Below, in pieces: positions 10,856-20,824 of a DNA stretch of 64,000 nucleotides. This stretch comes from Phytophthora sp. 'mugwort'. Its lineage: Eukaryota; Oomycota; Peronosporomycetes; Peronosporales; Peronosporaceae. The stretch spans positions 2,914,001-2,978,000 of the forward strand of contig JAUCEF010000007.1 of assembly GCA_033558025.1 (NCBI GenBank). Reading direction: 5' to 3'. The position numbers and the translations under genes were made by a program. Numbering within the stretch: position 1 is the first letter of the stretch; each line of letters opens with the position of its first letter. The notes below the pieces were generated by a model that was not told where the DNA came from, did not search any database, and saw only the letters and a program-made list of their open reading frames with translations.

Positions 10856-12433
10856 ATGAGACGTCTTTCTCCGCCACGAGAAGAGCTCTGGGCCGTGCCA
10901 GCGCCCGTCGCCCAGGACTTGCGGCGCTCGGACCCGCCGTCCTCATCGGACGGCGAGCTGCGCCGCTTTCTGAGTGAGACGGATGAGCTCGAGGTGCTGG
11001 GCGTGTTGCGCGAGCAATTCCGGCACGAGCAACGCATCACTTCGGACGACGTGCGCTTTGTGGTTCGCGCCGTCGCCAGCCACGGCGGCGCCGTGGTCGT
11101 TCCACCCGACTTTCCACCCACGAGCTGGATCTTCGAGTTCAAGCGCGCGCATGGCTTCTCGCAACTTGGTGGGAACTTTGCGTTCGGACTGCTGGAGCAC
11201 CTTAACGTCGGGCCCGGCAGCCGCAGTAGCGTGAGCAGCGGAGGCAGCAGCGACGACGAAAGGGACTGCAATGAGCGTCCTGGGAGCCACTACATCGCCG
11301 CACGCGAACCTGGTGCCTATGCGCCGTTCAGCACGCGGCCAGTGTTCGATAGCAGCTCCCCTTTACAACAGGGCCGTCGTCAACACCAGCAGCAGCACCA
11401 GCGCCGCTCCATGGTCGTGAACGACCGCCGCGTGAACACTCCATGGCAGCAGCGACAATATCCTTGTGACAGGGAAGAGCTCGGTTCCAACACCAGTTGT
11501 GACAGTTTCGACAGTGAGAACGGTAGTACGACCGGGACCAGCAGCAGCTCAAGTGTCAGCACTAGTGCGGGCATAGCACCGCCCTCCTCGACCAGCAACA
11601 ATAGGGGCAGCTACGAGTCGTCGCAGGACGGCTCATCGACGTCAAAGCGCGGCTACAAGCTGAGCCACACAGTGCCTCCCGAGACGTGGGAGAAAGCGAT
11701 TGCAGCTGTGGAGCAGCAGGGTATGAGTCTGCGCGCCGCCGCCAAGATCTACGGCGTGCACTTTGCGGCTCTCCACCGGCGCGTGAAGAAGCGCGCACAG
11801 GGTGGACAGTCGGCGAAAGGCAACAATGGCTATTTCCACCCGAGTGACGAAGCCGGGATCATGCGCGTAGTGGTGGCTCGCGCGGAGCTCGGTGTCCTTA
11901 TGACGTTCGATGAGCTCATGAAGCTCGTGGAGACTGCTGCGCTGCGCAAGCTCCCTGACATATCAGTAGAGAATGCGCGCAAGTTGATGGTGCGCTTCCA
12001 GTCAAGGAACGAGCATTCGATCCGGCATATCATCGTAGACTGGCCGCCGCCACCAATGCCCGCAGTATCATCGGGTGCATCCACTGCAAGCCGTTATCAC
12101 CTGGAGCACCCAGGCTACGATGCATCAACAGCAGCCACCATGCAGCAGCATGTTGTTACTCGCTCTGGGGGAGGCACCGATGGCACGGAGACAGCTGCCG
12201 CCGTGGCCGCTGCGCCTCCGCAGTTGTTGCCGCCCAGTCGAAACGGTTCCTCTTGCTCGTCCTCTATTAACAGCACCGACCACCCTGTGCTGCCAAGTAT
12301 GAACGCTATCAGGAGCCCTTTACGGCCTCTTGACAGCGTAATGGCGCCCTCGCCGCCGACAGCCGCGCATCTACCGCAACGTGTGCCACATGACCAGGAC
12401 TCGGGCCGCTCTCTCACCATGATGTTTGTATGA
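10856..12433 (+). CDS. Psq-type HTH DNA-binding protein with CENPB-like region
   Basis: An intact 525-residue frame starts at an ATG 30 nt after an initiator-like site. Residues 275-313 (ETWEKAIAAVEQQGMSLRAA...YGVHFAALHRRVKKR) fit a Pipsqueak-type helix-turn-helix, a DNA-binding fold shared with Tigger/pogo-type transposases. Residues 325-395 look like the CENP-B-type HTH that usually follows it in those transposases. Residues 32-112 form another compact region containing TSWIFEFKRAHGF, possibly a second CENPB-like module. The rest is low complexity: Ser/Thr-rich 120-265, Gln-rich 170-200, and Pro/Ala/Ser-rich after 396. No DDE catalytic domain is present. The likely role is a nuclear sequence-specific DNA-binding protein, possibly derived from a transposase. 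Target and partners are unknown. Confidence 0.8.
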   Translation: MRRLSPPREELWAVPAPVAQDLRRSDPPSSSDGELRRFLSETDELEVLGVLREQFRHEQRITSDDVRFVVRAVASHGGAVVVPPDFPPTSWIFEFKRAHGFSQLGGNFAFGLLEHLNVGPGSRSSVSSGGSSDDERDCNERPGSHYIAAREPGAYAPFSTRPVFDSSSPLQQGRRQHQQQHQRRSMVVNDRRVNTPWQQRQYPCDREELGSNTSCDSFDSENGSTTGTSSSSSVSTSAGIAPPSSTSNNRGSYESSQDGSSTSKRGYKLSHTVPPETWEKAIAAVEQQGMSLRAAAKIYGVHFAALHRRVKKRAQGGQSAKGNNGYFHPSDEAGIMRVVVARAELGVLMTFDELMKLVETAALRKLPDISVENARKLMVRFQSRNEHSIRHIIVDWPPPPMPAVSSGASTASRYHLEHPGYDASTAATMQQHVVTRSGGGTDGTETAAAVAAAPPQLLPPSRNGSSCSSSINSTDHPVLPSMNAIRSPLRPLDSVMAPSPPTAAHLPQRVPHDQDSGRSLTMMFV

Positions 12434-12642
12434 GAGGGAGGTTGCTATACTTTACCCCCTCAAGGTGTTGGCTCAGTTATCGTAAATTAAAGGAAGTGGC
12501 TACCGGTACGTGGACCAACTATTTTGTTACAAAAGGTACTTCGAAAACAAACGGTACACTCTAGTCCATTTTGTTGGTGTGGCCGACGTCAACTCAGCGG
12601 ATAAATCTGTTACATCGCTGGTGGCTGTCCCACATCAGCTGC

Positions 12643-12655
12643 TTCTAGAACTTTC
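12643..12655 (+). promoter_or_regulatory. Heat-shock element upstream of Hsp70
   Basis: TTCTAGAACTTTC is a perfect three-unit heat-shock factor site (TTCnnGAAnnTTC), about 320 bp before the Hsp70 start. A CCAAT box lies nearer at 12732-12736. HSF binding to alternating NTTCN/NGAAN units is conserved across eukaryotes. It predicts heat-inducible expression of this copy. Confidence 0.75.
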
Positions 12656-12904
12656 GACGAGGAATAGAATCGGCAAGTCAACGTATCCCATCTGATTGCG
12701 TCGTTCTGCCGGCGATTGTCCGTGTTTTGGGCCAATCCGCGTCCGTCACGACCAAGCTCGTCGGTGTCGGAATTGTCTCGAACGTGGCTGCGTGGTGGGT
12801 GGCAGCGCTTTGCTCCGTTCGAGACGGAGGTCATCCTTGATTAACATCCAATAGTTTACCGCACCCCATCTCGACGATCTTTCGGTAGACCCTCCAATTC
12901 CTCA

Positions 12905-12920
12905 GATCATTTCCAAATTT
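12905..12920 (+). promoter_or_regulatory. Oomycete core initiator of Hsp70
   Basis: GATCATTTCCAAATTT matches 14 of 16 positions of the oomycete initiator consensus GCTCATTYYNCAWTTT. It lies 52 nt before the Hsp70 ATG, the usual distance for transcription start in this group. Confidence 0.75.
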
Positions 12921-12972
12921 CCCTTGTGGAGAAGAAGACAACTCGAAGCTCCCCCTCAGTAACAAGAACAAG

Positions 12973-14067
12973 ATGGCCCAATCTGTGTCTGGATACTCCG
13001 TCGGCATTGACCTCGGCACGACCTATTCGTGCGTAGGCGTTTGGCAAAACGACCGTGTGGAGATCATCGCAAACGACCAAGGTAACCGCACGACCCCATC
13101 GTACGTGGCTTTCACGGACACCGAGCGTCTCATCGGCGATGCTGCCAAGAACCAGGTGGCTATGAACGCGCACAACACAGTGTTCGATGCCAAGCGTCTT
13201 ATCGGCCGCAAGTTTTCGGACCCGATTGTCCAGGCCGACATCAAGCACTGGCCGTTCAAGCTGACGTCGGGTGCTGGTGACAAGCCGCAGATCACGGTGC
13301 AGTTTAAGGGCGAGTCCAAGACGTTCCAGCCCGAGGAAATCTCGTCCATGGTGCTGATTAAGATGCGTGAGGTGGCCGAGGCCTTCATCGGCAAGGAGGT
13401 CAAGAACGCCGTCATCACGGTGCCGGCCTACTTCAACGACTCGCAGCGTCAGGCCACCAAGGACGCCGGCGCCATCGCCGGACTCAATGTGCTGCGCATC
13501 ATTAACGAGCCGACGGCCGCCGCCATTGCGTACGGCCTAGACAAGAAGGGCGGAGAGCGCAACGTGCTGATCTTCGACCTGGGCGGCGGCACCTTCGATG
13601 TGTCGCTGCTGAGCATCGAGGAGGGCATCTTCGAGGTGAAAGCCACGGCGGGCGACACGCACCTGGGTGGCGAGGACTTCGACAACCGTCTGGTAGACCA
13701 TTTCACGCAGGAGTTCAAGCGCAAACACCGCAAGGATATCACGGATAACCAGCGTGCTCTCCGTCGTCTGCGTACAGCGTGCGAGCGTGCCAAGCGCACA
13801 CTGTCGTCATCCGCTCAAGCATACATCGAGATCGATTCTTTGTTCGATGGCATTGACTTCAACTCGACCATCACCCGCGCTCGTTTTGAGGACATGTGTG
13901 GAGACTACTTCCGTAAGACGATGGAGCCCGTGGAGAAGGTGCTGCGCGATGCCAAGCTGTCGAAGAGCCAGGTGCACGAGGTGGTCCTGGTGGGCGGCTC
14001 GACGCGTATCCCCAAGGTGCAACAGCTGCTGTCGGACTTTTTCAACGGCAAGGAGCCCAACAAGTCG

Positions 14068-14099
<32 letters not shown>

Positions 14100-14958
14100 A
14101 ACCGTCCAGGCTGCCATCCTGAGCGGCAACGACTCGTCGGAAAAGCTGCAGGACCTGCTGCTGCTGGACGTCACGCCTCTGTCGCTGGGTCTGGAGACGG
14201 CGGGAGGCGTCATGACGACGCTGATCGCGCGTAACACGACGGTGCCGACCAAGAAGTCGCAGACGTTCTCGACGTACGCGGACAACCAGCCGGGCGTGCT
14301 GATCCAGGTGTTTGAAGGCGAGCGTTCGATGACTCGTGACAACAACCTGCTGGGCAAGTTCAACCTGGACGGCATCCCGCCGATGCCTCGCGGCGTGCCG
14401 CAGATCGACGTAACGTTCGACATCGATGCGAACGGCATCCTGAACGTGTCGGCCGTCGAGAAGTCGACGGGTAAGGAGAACAAAATCACGATCACGAACG
14501 ACAAGGGTCGCCTCTCGCAGGCTGACATCGACCGCATGGTTTCCGAGGCCGAGAAGTACAAGTCGGAGGACGAGGCCAACAAGGTTCGCATTGAGGCCAA
14601 GAACGCTCTTGAGAACTACGCCTATAACCTGCGTAACACCCTCAACGACGAGAAGCTGAAGGATCAGATCTCGGAGGACGATAAGAAGGCGATTGACGAC
14701 AAGGTTACCGAGACGATCAACTGGCTCGACGCTAACCAGTCCGCCGAGAAGGAGGAATACGAGAGCAAGCAGAAGGAGCTCGAAGGCGTTGCCAACCCGA
14801 TCCTCCAGAAGATGTACGCAGCTGCTGGTGGTGCCCCTGGTGCTGAGGGTGGCATGCCCGGTGGCATGCCTGGTGGTATGCCGGGCGGCATGCCTGGTGC
14901 TGGTGCACCGCCTGCTGGCGCCCCGGATCAGGGCCCGAAGATCGAGGAGGTCGACTAA
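12973..14958 (+). CDS. HSP70: Cytosolic heat shock protein 70
   Basis: An intact, intronless 661-residue Hsp70, the normal length for the cytosolic class. All three family signatures are present: IDLGTTYS (residues 12-19), [14 protein letters not shown] (about 199-212) and [15 protein letters not shown] (about 335-349). The ATPase domain covers about 1-385, then the substrate-binding domain and lid. The tail has four GGMP repeats (about 626-642) and ends in IEEVD, the cytosolic/nuclear signature that docks TPR co-chaperones. No signal or transit peptide is visible. It binds and releases unfolded segments in ATP-driven cycles with J-proteins. Codon usage is strongly GC-biased, as for a highly expressed gene. 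A perfect heat-shock element and an oomycete initiator precede it, so heat induction is likely. Confidence 0.98.
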
Positions 14959-15129
14959 GCATCTAAAGACTTGAGTCGGCGTCGTTCATCGCGGTGGCGT
15001 CAGCGTGGATTGCACGCGCTACGTGCATAGTGCTTCTGCCGTGATGTAGCCTGTGGGTATGAGTAGTGATTAGCTTTTGTAGAAGAGAGCTGGAGCTGAA
15101 TGGCTTTTCTAAGATGCACGAGTTGCAAG

Positions 15130-15135
15130 AATAAA
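15130..15135 (+). terminator. Polyadenylation signal after Hsp70
   Basis: AATAAA lies 172 nt after the Hsp70 stop and is the first canonical hexamer downstream. Confidence 0.5.
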
Positions 15136-15694
15136 TAGCCAATCCTCATTCCTAACTTACTCAAGTTCTTAAAAAACTCCGTCGAAATCTATTCTACGCA
15201 GAACCTTTTTTTTATTTGGGTTTGGACAATCTTGGTTGTGCAGTACATGTACGTTTAGTATACCCACTGACAGGCAGGCGTTCAAGGTGCGTGTTAGAGC
15301 ACGATGGCAACAAGTACTGTATAGCACGCTTATGTAAAAAATGGAGTTGCATACCCGCGATGCATTGAATGCTACGGGAAGGAGGGAAGCGAAAGACGGA
15401 TATGTATATTTCGTTTCGCATTCAATAAAATTAATACATATATGGTAGACATGGTCTTTTCGATTTGTCATGTGAGCACTGCTTGCTTGATGTACTTCAA
15501 AGGTGTCATTCTTGAATAAGCAGTTTAGTGTTTGCGGCACGAGCTCTGTGGGGTTTTCCTTGTGAAGCCAGCTATCAGGACATTTGCTCTACAGTAGAAC
15601 AACCACACGCCTGGTTGCTTAAATGTTGTACATGTACTACGTAATATTGCGATTTTGCAGCACGACGAAAGGAGTATCGTCGAGCGATGTCGAT
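15136..15694. other. Convergent 3' intergenic region
   Basis: This AT-rich sequence separates the convergent Hsp70 and RING/RAWUL genes. No gene was recognised. The minus-strand ORFs here run past the RING gene's stop codon and have no known domain. AATAAA occurs again at 15424-15429. Confidence 0.5.
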
Positions 15695-16729
15695 CTACGA
15701 GGCGATTAACTGGCGTCGATACTCGAGGATCATCTTGGAGTTTTCTTTCCAGCGTGTGCGTCGGATGAACTCGAGCGAGTACTCGGGTCCCACTACCGTG
15801 CCTTTGCACAGTATCTCAATTTCCTCGGGTTTCGATACCTTCAGCTTCTTGGCCAGGTACTTGCGGAGGTACATTATCTAACGATGTCAGCAAGTAACAA
15901 ACTTCAGGATTTATGCGAACCTCGGAGTCATTCATATTTTTCAAAGTACCTTGAGAAGCGACTGCGTGCACATGTAAGGAGCCTCGAGCTTGCCGAGCGA
16001 AAGGAAGAGCGGGACGTCGGGACTGCAGCATAACAACTGTTTAGGAACTGCAGCACTGACAGATAATACCATCCAGGAACTAACCCGCGATGAGGATAAA
16101 GCTCAAACCGAATCATGCTCCCGGGCGACGGGCCAAGAGAGCGGCTGATCTTCGGAGGGTCTTGGCGCGGTTCCAATGGAGCGATGGGCTGTTTGCGCTT
16201 AATACCAAGTTTCTTGTAGTACAACCGCTCTATACGTTAGCAACCCAACAGTACAACATGAGCTTTGACACATTTCCCCGCTGCAGCAAGTCTAGCAATG
16301 AGCAATAACTGCACCTTCCGCTTCTTCCTTTGTAGTGTAGTCTGGCAAAAGTTTATCAGCGAGCTCTTTCATTGCCGGGTCCGGGCTGTAGCATCGTAAT
16401 GATAACAAACATCAATGTTTGCATTGAAACAAGAAACCCAAGAAAAGACTAGTACGTACAGGAGGTGGGTCAACGGCTTGGCACCCAGCTTCACTTTACA
16501 TATCGGACAAAACGACGACGCGGGGTGGTACAGATAGTACCCTCGGATGCAGCCGTAGCAGACTGCTCCAACACAACCAACATATTATTATTTAGCTAAA
16601 AAAACCCACAAATATTTCCACATCACTTCTAGTGGACGTACACGTGTGTAGACACTCTTTGGAAGTGTAAGGGTCTCGAAAGTAGCCATTGCACAGTTTG
16701 CAGATGAAGAACTCGTTGATATTTGTCAT
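15695..16729 (-). CDS. Polycomb-group RING finger (PCGF)-like protein, six exons
   Basis: Read by eye as complement(join(15695..15877, 15950..16022, 16085..16229, 16315..16385, 16460..16562, 16642..16729)). All five introns are GT-AG, 62-85 nt long, and the phases fit, giving 220 residues. Residues 10-51 form a C3HC4 RING: Cys10, Cys13, Cys26, His28, Cys31, Cys34, Cys48, Cys51, including the family-typical KECLHTFC. Residues about 125-215 form a RAWUL (ubiquitin-like) domain with YLRKYLAKKL, EEIEILCKG and the closing LEFIRRTRW. This RING-plus-RAWUL layout is that of PCGF/BMI1 proteins, which pair with RING1-type E3 ligases in PRC1 to mono-ubiquitylate histone H2A. It is shorter than animal PCGFs but not truncated. 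Small plant-type RING/RAWUL E3s (DRIP family) are the alternative. The ATG at 16727-16729 suits the short N-terminus of BMI1-type proteins; an upstream exon is possible. Confidence 0.88.
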
Positions 16730-17089
16730 GTGCAGTGTTTCCTGCCACAACCAACATCCACAAATAAGAGTTTTGCCGCCAAAAATGATACTGCTAAAAG
16801 TGGCGCCAAACGGCGCAAGTCTCCAGAGACCGGAATTGCAGCTACAACAAATAGAGTCTCCAGGGACGCACCGTGCGAGCCTCTACGAACAGCATATTGC
16901 AGGACGCGTCGTCCAGCGATGGATTAAGCGCCTCGCTCGGAGTCGAGGAGCTCTTGGCCATGGCTATTGTAGTGATGAATTAGGACTGGCAAAGGGTTGA
17001 TAGCTGCGGACTGATATAGTGCATATGTTGTATACTATTAAACAGCATAATTGAAGTGTGTGATGCCCAGAAATTTTACGCGATCAACT
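16730..17089. other. Intergenic region upstream of the PCGF-like gene
   Basis: This should hold the promoter of the minus-strand RING gene and the 3' end of the next minus-strand gene. A plus-strand frame at 16730-16927 (starting MQCFLPQ, with basic KRRKSPET) is open but has no domain. It is not called. Confidence 0.4.
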
Positions 17090-17686
17090 TTACGCGTGAG
17101 TGTGCTGCTGCCGTCGTCTTCGCTTGCAGAAGAGCACAAAGCCAATGACGCAGGCCACTGGGATCGCCATGAAGAACACGACGAGCACGAACATGGTGCT
17201 GGTGAGGAATGACCCCGAATGGCGGCTCGATGCTGCCTCGTCAGTAGTCGACCCGCTGCTTGGTTCCGTCGGATCCAGTTTCCACGACGACTTTCTGGTG
17301 AGTGAATTGCCTGTTTCCAGGTACGGCGTTGGTTGTGCTGGCGTAGGTACTGGGGCTGTGCCGGCGTCAGCACTCTCGCACTCGCATTTTCCGTGATGCC
17401 ACGGCTCTTGAAGTTGCTCGTGGGCGTGGTGACGTCTCGCTTGCAGCTCTTGTACCTCAAGACTCAGCCGGACAGTGAGAGCTTCGAGGTTTCGGCGCGC
17501 CATCGTTAGTTGCTGGATATGGCAGCGGTGGGTTTCAGTCAAAGCTTGAGTCGGAGGCGAAGTGAAGCCGATGCGGCTACTTCGTATCAAACGCGGGGGT
17601 TGATATCTATCAGAGATAGTAAGGTGTCCTTGAGCCTGGGCCAGGCTCAAGGCCAGAGCGAACCAAAACAAAAGGAACCACTGCAT
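17090..17686 (-). CDS. Secreted-pathway single-pass membrane protein, unknown family
   Basis: An intact 198-residue frame. Residues 1-19 (MQWFLLFWFALALSLAQAQ) are a clear signal peptide. Residues 54-95 are rich in Glu/Gln/Arg/Leu and could form a helix or short coiled coil. Residues 100-160 are Pro/Ser/Thr-rich with a CECES cluster. Residues 162-187 form one transmembrane helix, followed by a very basic short tail (CKRRRRRQQ). The topology is type I: about 140 residues outside and 11 in the cytosol. No enzyme or receptor domain was recognised. A small cell-surface or secretory-route protein is the most that can be said. It lies 360 bp from the PCGF-like gene on the same strand. Confidence 0.75.
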   Translation of the reverse strand: MQWFLLFWFALALSLAQAQGHLTISDRYQPPRLIRSSRIGFTSPPTQALTETHRCHIQQLTMARRNLEALTVRLSLEVQELQARRHHAHEQLQEPWHHGKCECESADAGTAPVPTPAQPTPYLETGNSLTRKSSWKLDPTEPSSGSTTDEAASSRHSGSFLTSTMFVLVVFFMAIPVACVIGFVLFCKRRRRQQHTHA

Positions 17687-19206
17687 CGATAATGCACTGG
17701 ACTGCTGCTTCCGTGACGCAATGATGAATGGAGAAGTTGTGCTTTAGATTGTTGCAAGCCCCCCCCCATCAGCCACTTTTCTTGGGCTAGGGCCGCTTCC
17801 GTCCATCAGCTGCGACGAGAACAAAGTACTCACTGCGCAAGGATGCAACATTCTACTGATGTAAAAGTGATAGAGTTGCAGTTCTCGGCTCGATGTCACT
17901 TAAGGATTCACATCTGCATCCTTTACTACTCCACAGTAGTGCTACATAGGCAAGCTTTCTCGGCGGCTGTTCAATACCCTGGCGTCGATATTTTTATATC
18001 TTCGTATGACTTATCTATTTACATTTATAACTCATGTACAACCGCCGTTATTATACGTGAGGTTGTGAGCTAGAAACTGTAGCATCAAACTTCGATGGAT
18101 ACAAGGGATCTGTGGCCAGCACAAATCACCTCGCCAAATCAAGCAAGCACTCGCAGAAGACAGCGGGCTTTCACCTCTCACCCCCATTAAGTCTGCTGCC
18201 GGACTCGTAGCAGGGGATAACCAAGGCTCAAGCAGGTTCTTGAAATCCAAGTCTCGGCACTACGTGACAATCACCACAATAGAGACTCACAATTCCTTAC
18301 CCTCCCCACAAATGCAGTTGCTCTCCGGCGCGAATGCCTTTAATGCATCAGCGAAAAATGATCCCGATATCGTTGACGAGAAGCATCTTGATGATTCTGC
18401 CAAGTTTCGAAATGATAGGTACCCCTGCACGAAGAGTTCGCACAGTGACAAAAGTTACGAGGTGTGCAATGAGTTTTGTCATGTGCCTCCGAGTCACTGC
18501 CTCGACATGGGTGTTTTGCAAGTTTCATTCGTCATGATTGCTCTCTTAAAGGAAAACATATGATAGTATTGAGCGGGTTTCTAGGAATGCTGCTCCAACT
18601 AGTAATTTCGTGGCCCATCGACATACGCCGAACGTGTCGCTGCCAAGAGCAAGCTCCCCGCGAGCTGCACACAAGGTTTTCTTCGAAGGACGCACGCCTG
18701 TCAAGAGATGTTGCCGTCTGCATCTTTTTGCGCTGGCCCAATTCTTCTCATCATTCACATATCAACACCACCAGAAGAGCGTGAATGGGTGCAATAATTT
18801 CGTGTTGATGTTGAAGCCGGATCACGTGTGTCACCTCTCTGGGAATTTTAGGTTGACATCAATTATCGCAACTGCTCAGAAGCCGTATTTTGCTGTTAGA
18901 ACATGCACCTGAATGGAGATAGATTGTCGAGAGTGAGGGAAGTTTCATTCCCAAAGCCGTTGCGGGGTTATGCGCAAAAAAACATAAGCCATGTCTTTGA
19001 CTCACAGGTACAAGACACTTTCTCATCACAAAGCAACGTCAGCATGCACCCACACGATCACCGCACGGTCATTGCGAAGGCGAGTCCAAGCGAGTGTGAA
19101 GCGACACCAAAAAATTCAGATGCCTCGGGTTGTCTTTGTTCAGCTCTGGCAGCATTTCTTGTAACAGCAAGTCCAGCATTCGTTCTCGTCGGGGGCACGA
19201 CTCATG
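17687..19206. other. Long intergenic region
   Basis: This lies between the divergent membrane-protein gene and the PAN-domain gene. A C9 run lies at 17759-17767. Several 60-118-codon frames exist (for example 18240-18563), but none has a known domain. The frame at 18903-19259 overlaps the PAN gene's promoter and is not accepted. Confidence 0.5.
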
Positions 19207-19222
19207 GCTCACTTATCATTTC
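19207..19222 (+). promoter_or_regulatory. Oomycete core initiator of the PAN-domain gene
   Basis: GCTCACTTATCATTTC matches 13 of 16 positions of GCTCATTYYNCAWTTT and is followed by a pyrimidine-rich CCCTCGC. It ends 48 nt before the ATG at 19271, which supports that start over the longer open frame. Confidence 0.7.
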
Positions 19223-19270
19223 CCCTCGCAAGCGACGGACCTACTTACTCCACACTTAAGATCAACACGT

Positions 19271-20266
19271 ATGATGATCTCCTCCTTCCTCGCAACGCTT
19301 TTGGTGACGCTTTTGCTCACTCCGTTGGAGGCTCGCGACACGTCGTTCCTGCGGCAGTTGACCCCAGCTGCAGGCCCTCACCCGGTCTGCAGTTTGGAGA
19401 ACGGCTTCGACTACATCGGTAATGACCTCACGAGCGTACAGGCCAAAAGCCCCGGTTACTGCTGTGATCACTGCGAAAACACCCCCGGCTGCAAGGCCTT
19501 CACGTACAGCACGTACAACAACGGCACGTGCTGGCTCAAGAGTGGGCGTGGCACAGTGAGCCCAAACCGATATGTGGTTTCGGCGGTCATGTCCACCGAG
19601 GCTCTGAACGTTTGCGCGCTCGAGAATAACATCGACTATGTGGGTAACGACATTATGTCGATGCCATTGAGCAACGCGCTTGGGTGCTGCGCACAATGCC
19701 AGGCTCTTCCCGGCTGCCGAGCGTACACGTTCACGACCCATAATGGCGGCACGTGCTGGTTCAAGAGCGCCAAGGGTCGAATGGTAGTAAAGGCAGGTGC
19801 CATCTCGGCCGACATCTACCCGGCCCCAGTCGATGCCATGTGCGGCCTCGAAAGCGGAGTGGACTTCGTCGGTAACGACATTGGCTCGAAGGCGGCAGGG
19901 ACGGCCAAGGAGTGTTGTGCGATATGCCAGGCCTGGGGTGGATGCCGCGCGTTCTCGTGGAAGGCGGGGACCTGCTACCTCAAGAACATTAAGGGAGGTA
20001 CGGTGAAGAACGTCGAGGTGACGTCTGCCGCCATTTACGCAAACCCGCCTGCTCCAAGCTGCGCTCTTGAGGTTAACGTGGATTACGTCGACAATGACAT
20101 AGGCAACAAACCAAGTGCTGATGCGTACGGATGCTGCTCTATCTGCATGAAAACGTCCGGATGTAAGGCCTTCTCGTGGTCCAGCTTTTCGGGCGGCACC
20201 TGCTGGCTGAAGAACGGCAAGGGAACTACAGTCGCGAAGGACGGTATCAAGTCGGCAGCAGTCTAA
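19271..20266 (+). CDS. Secreted protein with four PAN/Apple domains
   Basis: The frame is open from 19130, but the start at 19271 fits the initiator site and puts the signal peptide first (MMISSFLATLLVTLLLTPLE...). The product has 331 residues. It is four tandem PAN/Apple repeats at about 40-107, 115-183, 191-256 and 264-330, with only short linkers. Each has Cys-x-x-Glu, D(Y/F)(I/V)(G/D)ND, CC-x-x-C, GC(K/R)A(F/Y) and GTC(W/Y)(L/F)K, giving six Cys per repeat for disulfides. PAN domains bind carbohydrate or protein. In Phytophthora they occur in secreted cellulose-binding elicitor lectins and similar proteins, but the CBM1 module of CBEL is absent here. It is likely an extracellular or wall-associated adhesin or lectin. 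No RxLR motif is present. Confidence 0.93.
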   Translation: MMISSFLATLLVTLLLTPLEARDTSFLRQLTPAAGPHPVCSLENGFDYIGNDLTSVQAKSPGYCCDHCENTPGCKAFTYSTYNNGTCWLKSGRGTVSPNRYVVSAVMSTEALNVCALENNIDYVGNDIMSMPLSNALGCCAQCQALPGCRAYTFTTHNGGTCWFKSAKGRMVVKAGAISADIYPAPVDAMCGLESGVDFVGNDIGSKAAGTAKECCAICQAWGGCRAFSWKAGTCYLKNIKGGTVKNVEVTSAAIYANPPAPSCALEVNVDYVDNDIGNKPSADAYGCCSICMKTSGCKAFSWSSFSGGTCWLKNGKGTTVAKDGIKSAAV

Positions 20267-20824
20267 AGTTAAAGGAGCACTTCTGTACATCGGGAAGAGC
20301 CGACATTTCCGTACATATTTTTTATATTTCCCCTTCGAAAACAATGAAACCCTTGTTGCTGTACCGATTGATAAATTGAAAAGGCCACGACCGCATTCAC
20401 TTAAAAATTCGAACCGGAACATGAAGACCTTTTCATGCACACACTGTATACAGTAGAGCTATGCACAGCGACATGTTCCAAGTGGTGGATACAAACTAAG
20501 CCCAACTCACAAAACTTTTCGTGGTTGTTACCAACTTGGTGATTACTTAGTATGTGTATTTCTGTTCTCGGACTTCGCGTCTATCGAAACGCTGCGCTAT
20601 TTGCAACGAAGAGGCAAAGTTGCTTCGTCACAGCATTCTGCAGTCTTTGACTTGCACGCGTTACACGACAACCCATTATGGATGTATTTGCTGAGCTTGC
20701 TTAGTGTTGCCACCTCATGTCTAACCTCGGCAAAGTGTGCCGTTTGTTATAAGTGGAGGTTTTTCCTTGGTAATTCAAGAAGTTCCTCTTTGACGCAAGT
20801 GCTAATGATTGCAAACGGGATCTA
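20267..20824. other. Intergenic region after the PAN gene
   Basis: AT-rich sequence with no recognised gene. The 87-codon frame at 20601-20864 has no domain and runs into the fold-back repeat. Confidence 0.45.

Noticed and set aside
14091..14600. 169-codon minus-strand frame inside Hsp70
   Set aside because: Antisense shadow of a strongly codon-biased gene.
16730..16927. Divergent plus-strand gene (MQCFLPQPTSTNK...) next to the PCGF gene
   Set aside because: Overlaps the PCGF first exon edge by a base, has no domain and no initiator; could equally be antisense to an upstream exon.
18903..19259. 118-codon ATG frame before the PAN gene
   Set aside because: Overlaps the PAN gene's initiator and start in another frame and has no domain.
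19130..19270. Longer N-terminus for the PAN protein
   Set aside because: The in-frame extension lies upstream of and across the initiator site, and would bury the clear signal peptide that begins at 19271.
19262..20440. 392-codon minus-strand frame opposite the PAN gene
   Set aside because: It is the antisense shadow of the repeated, GC-rich PAN coding sequence and shows no own motif.
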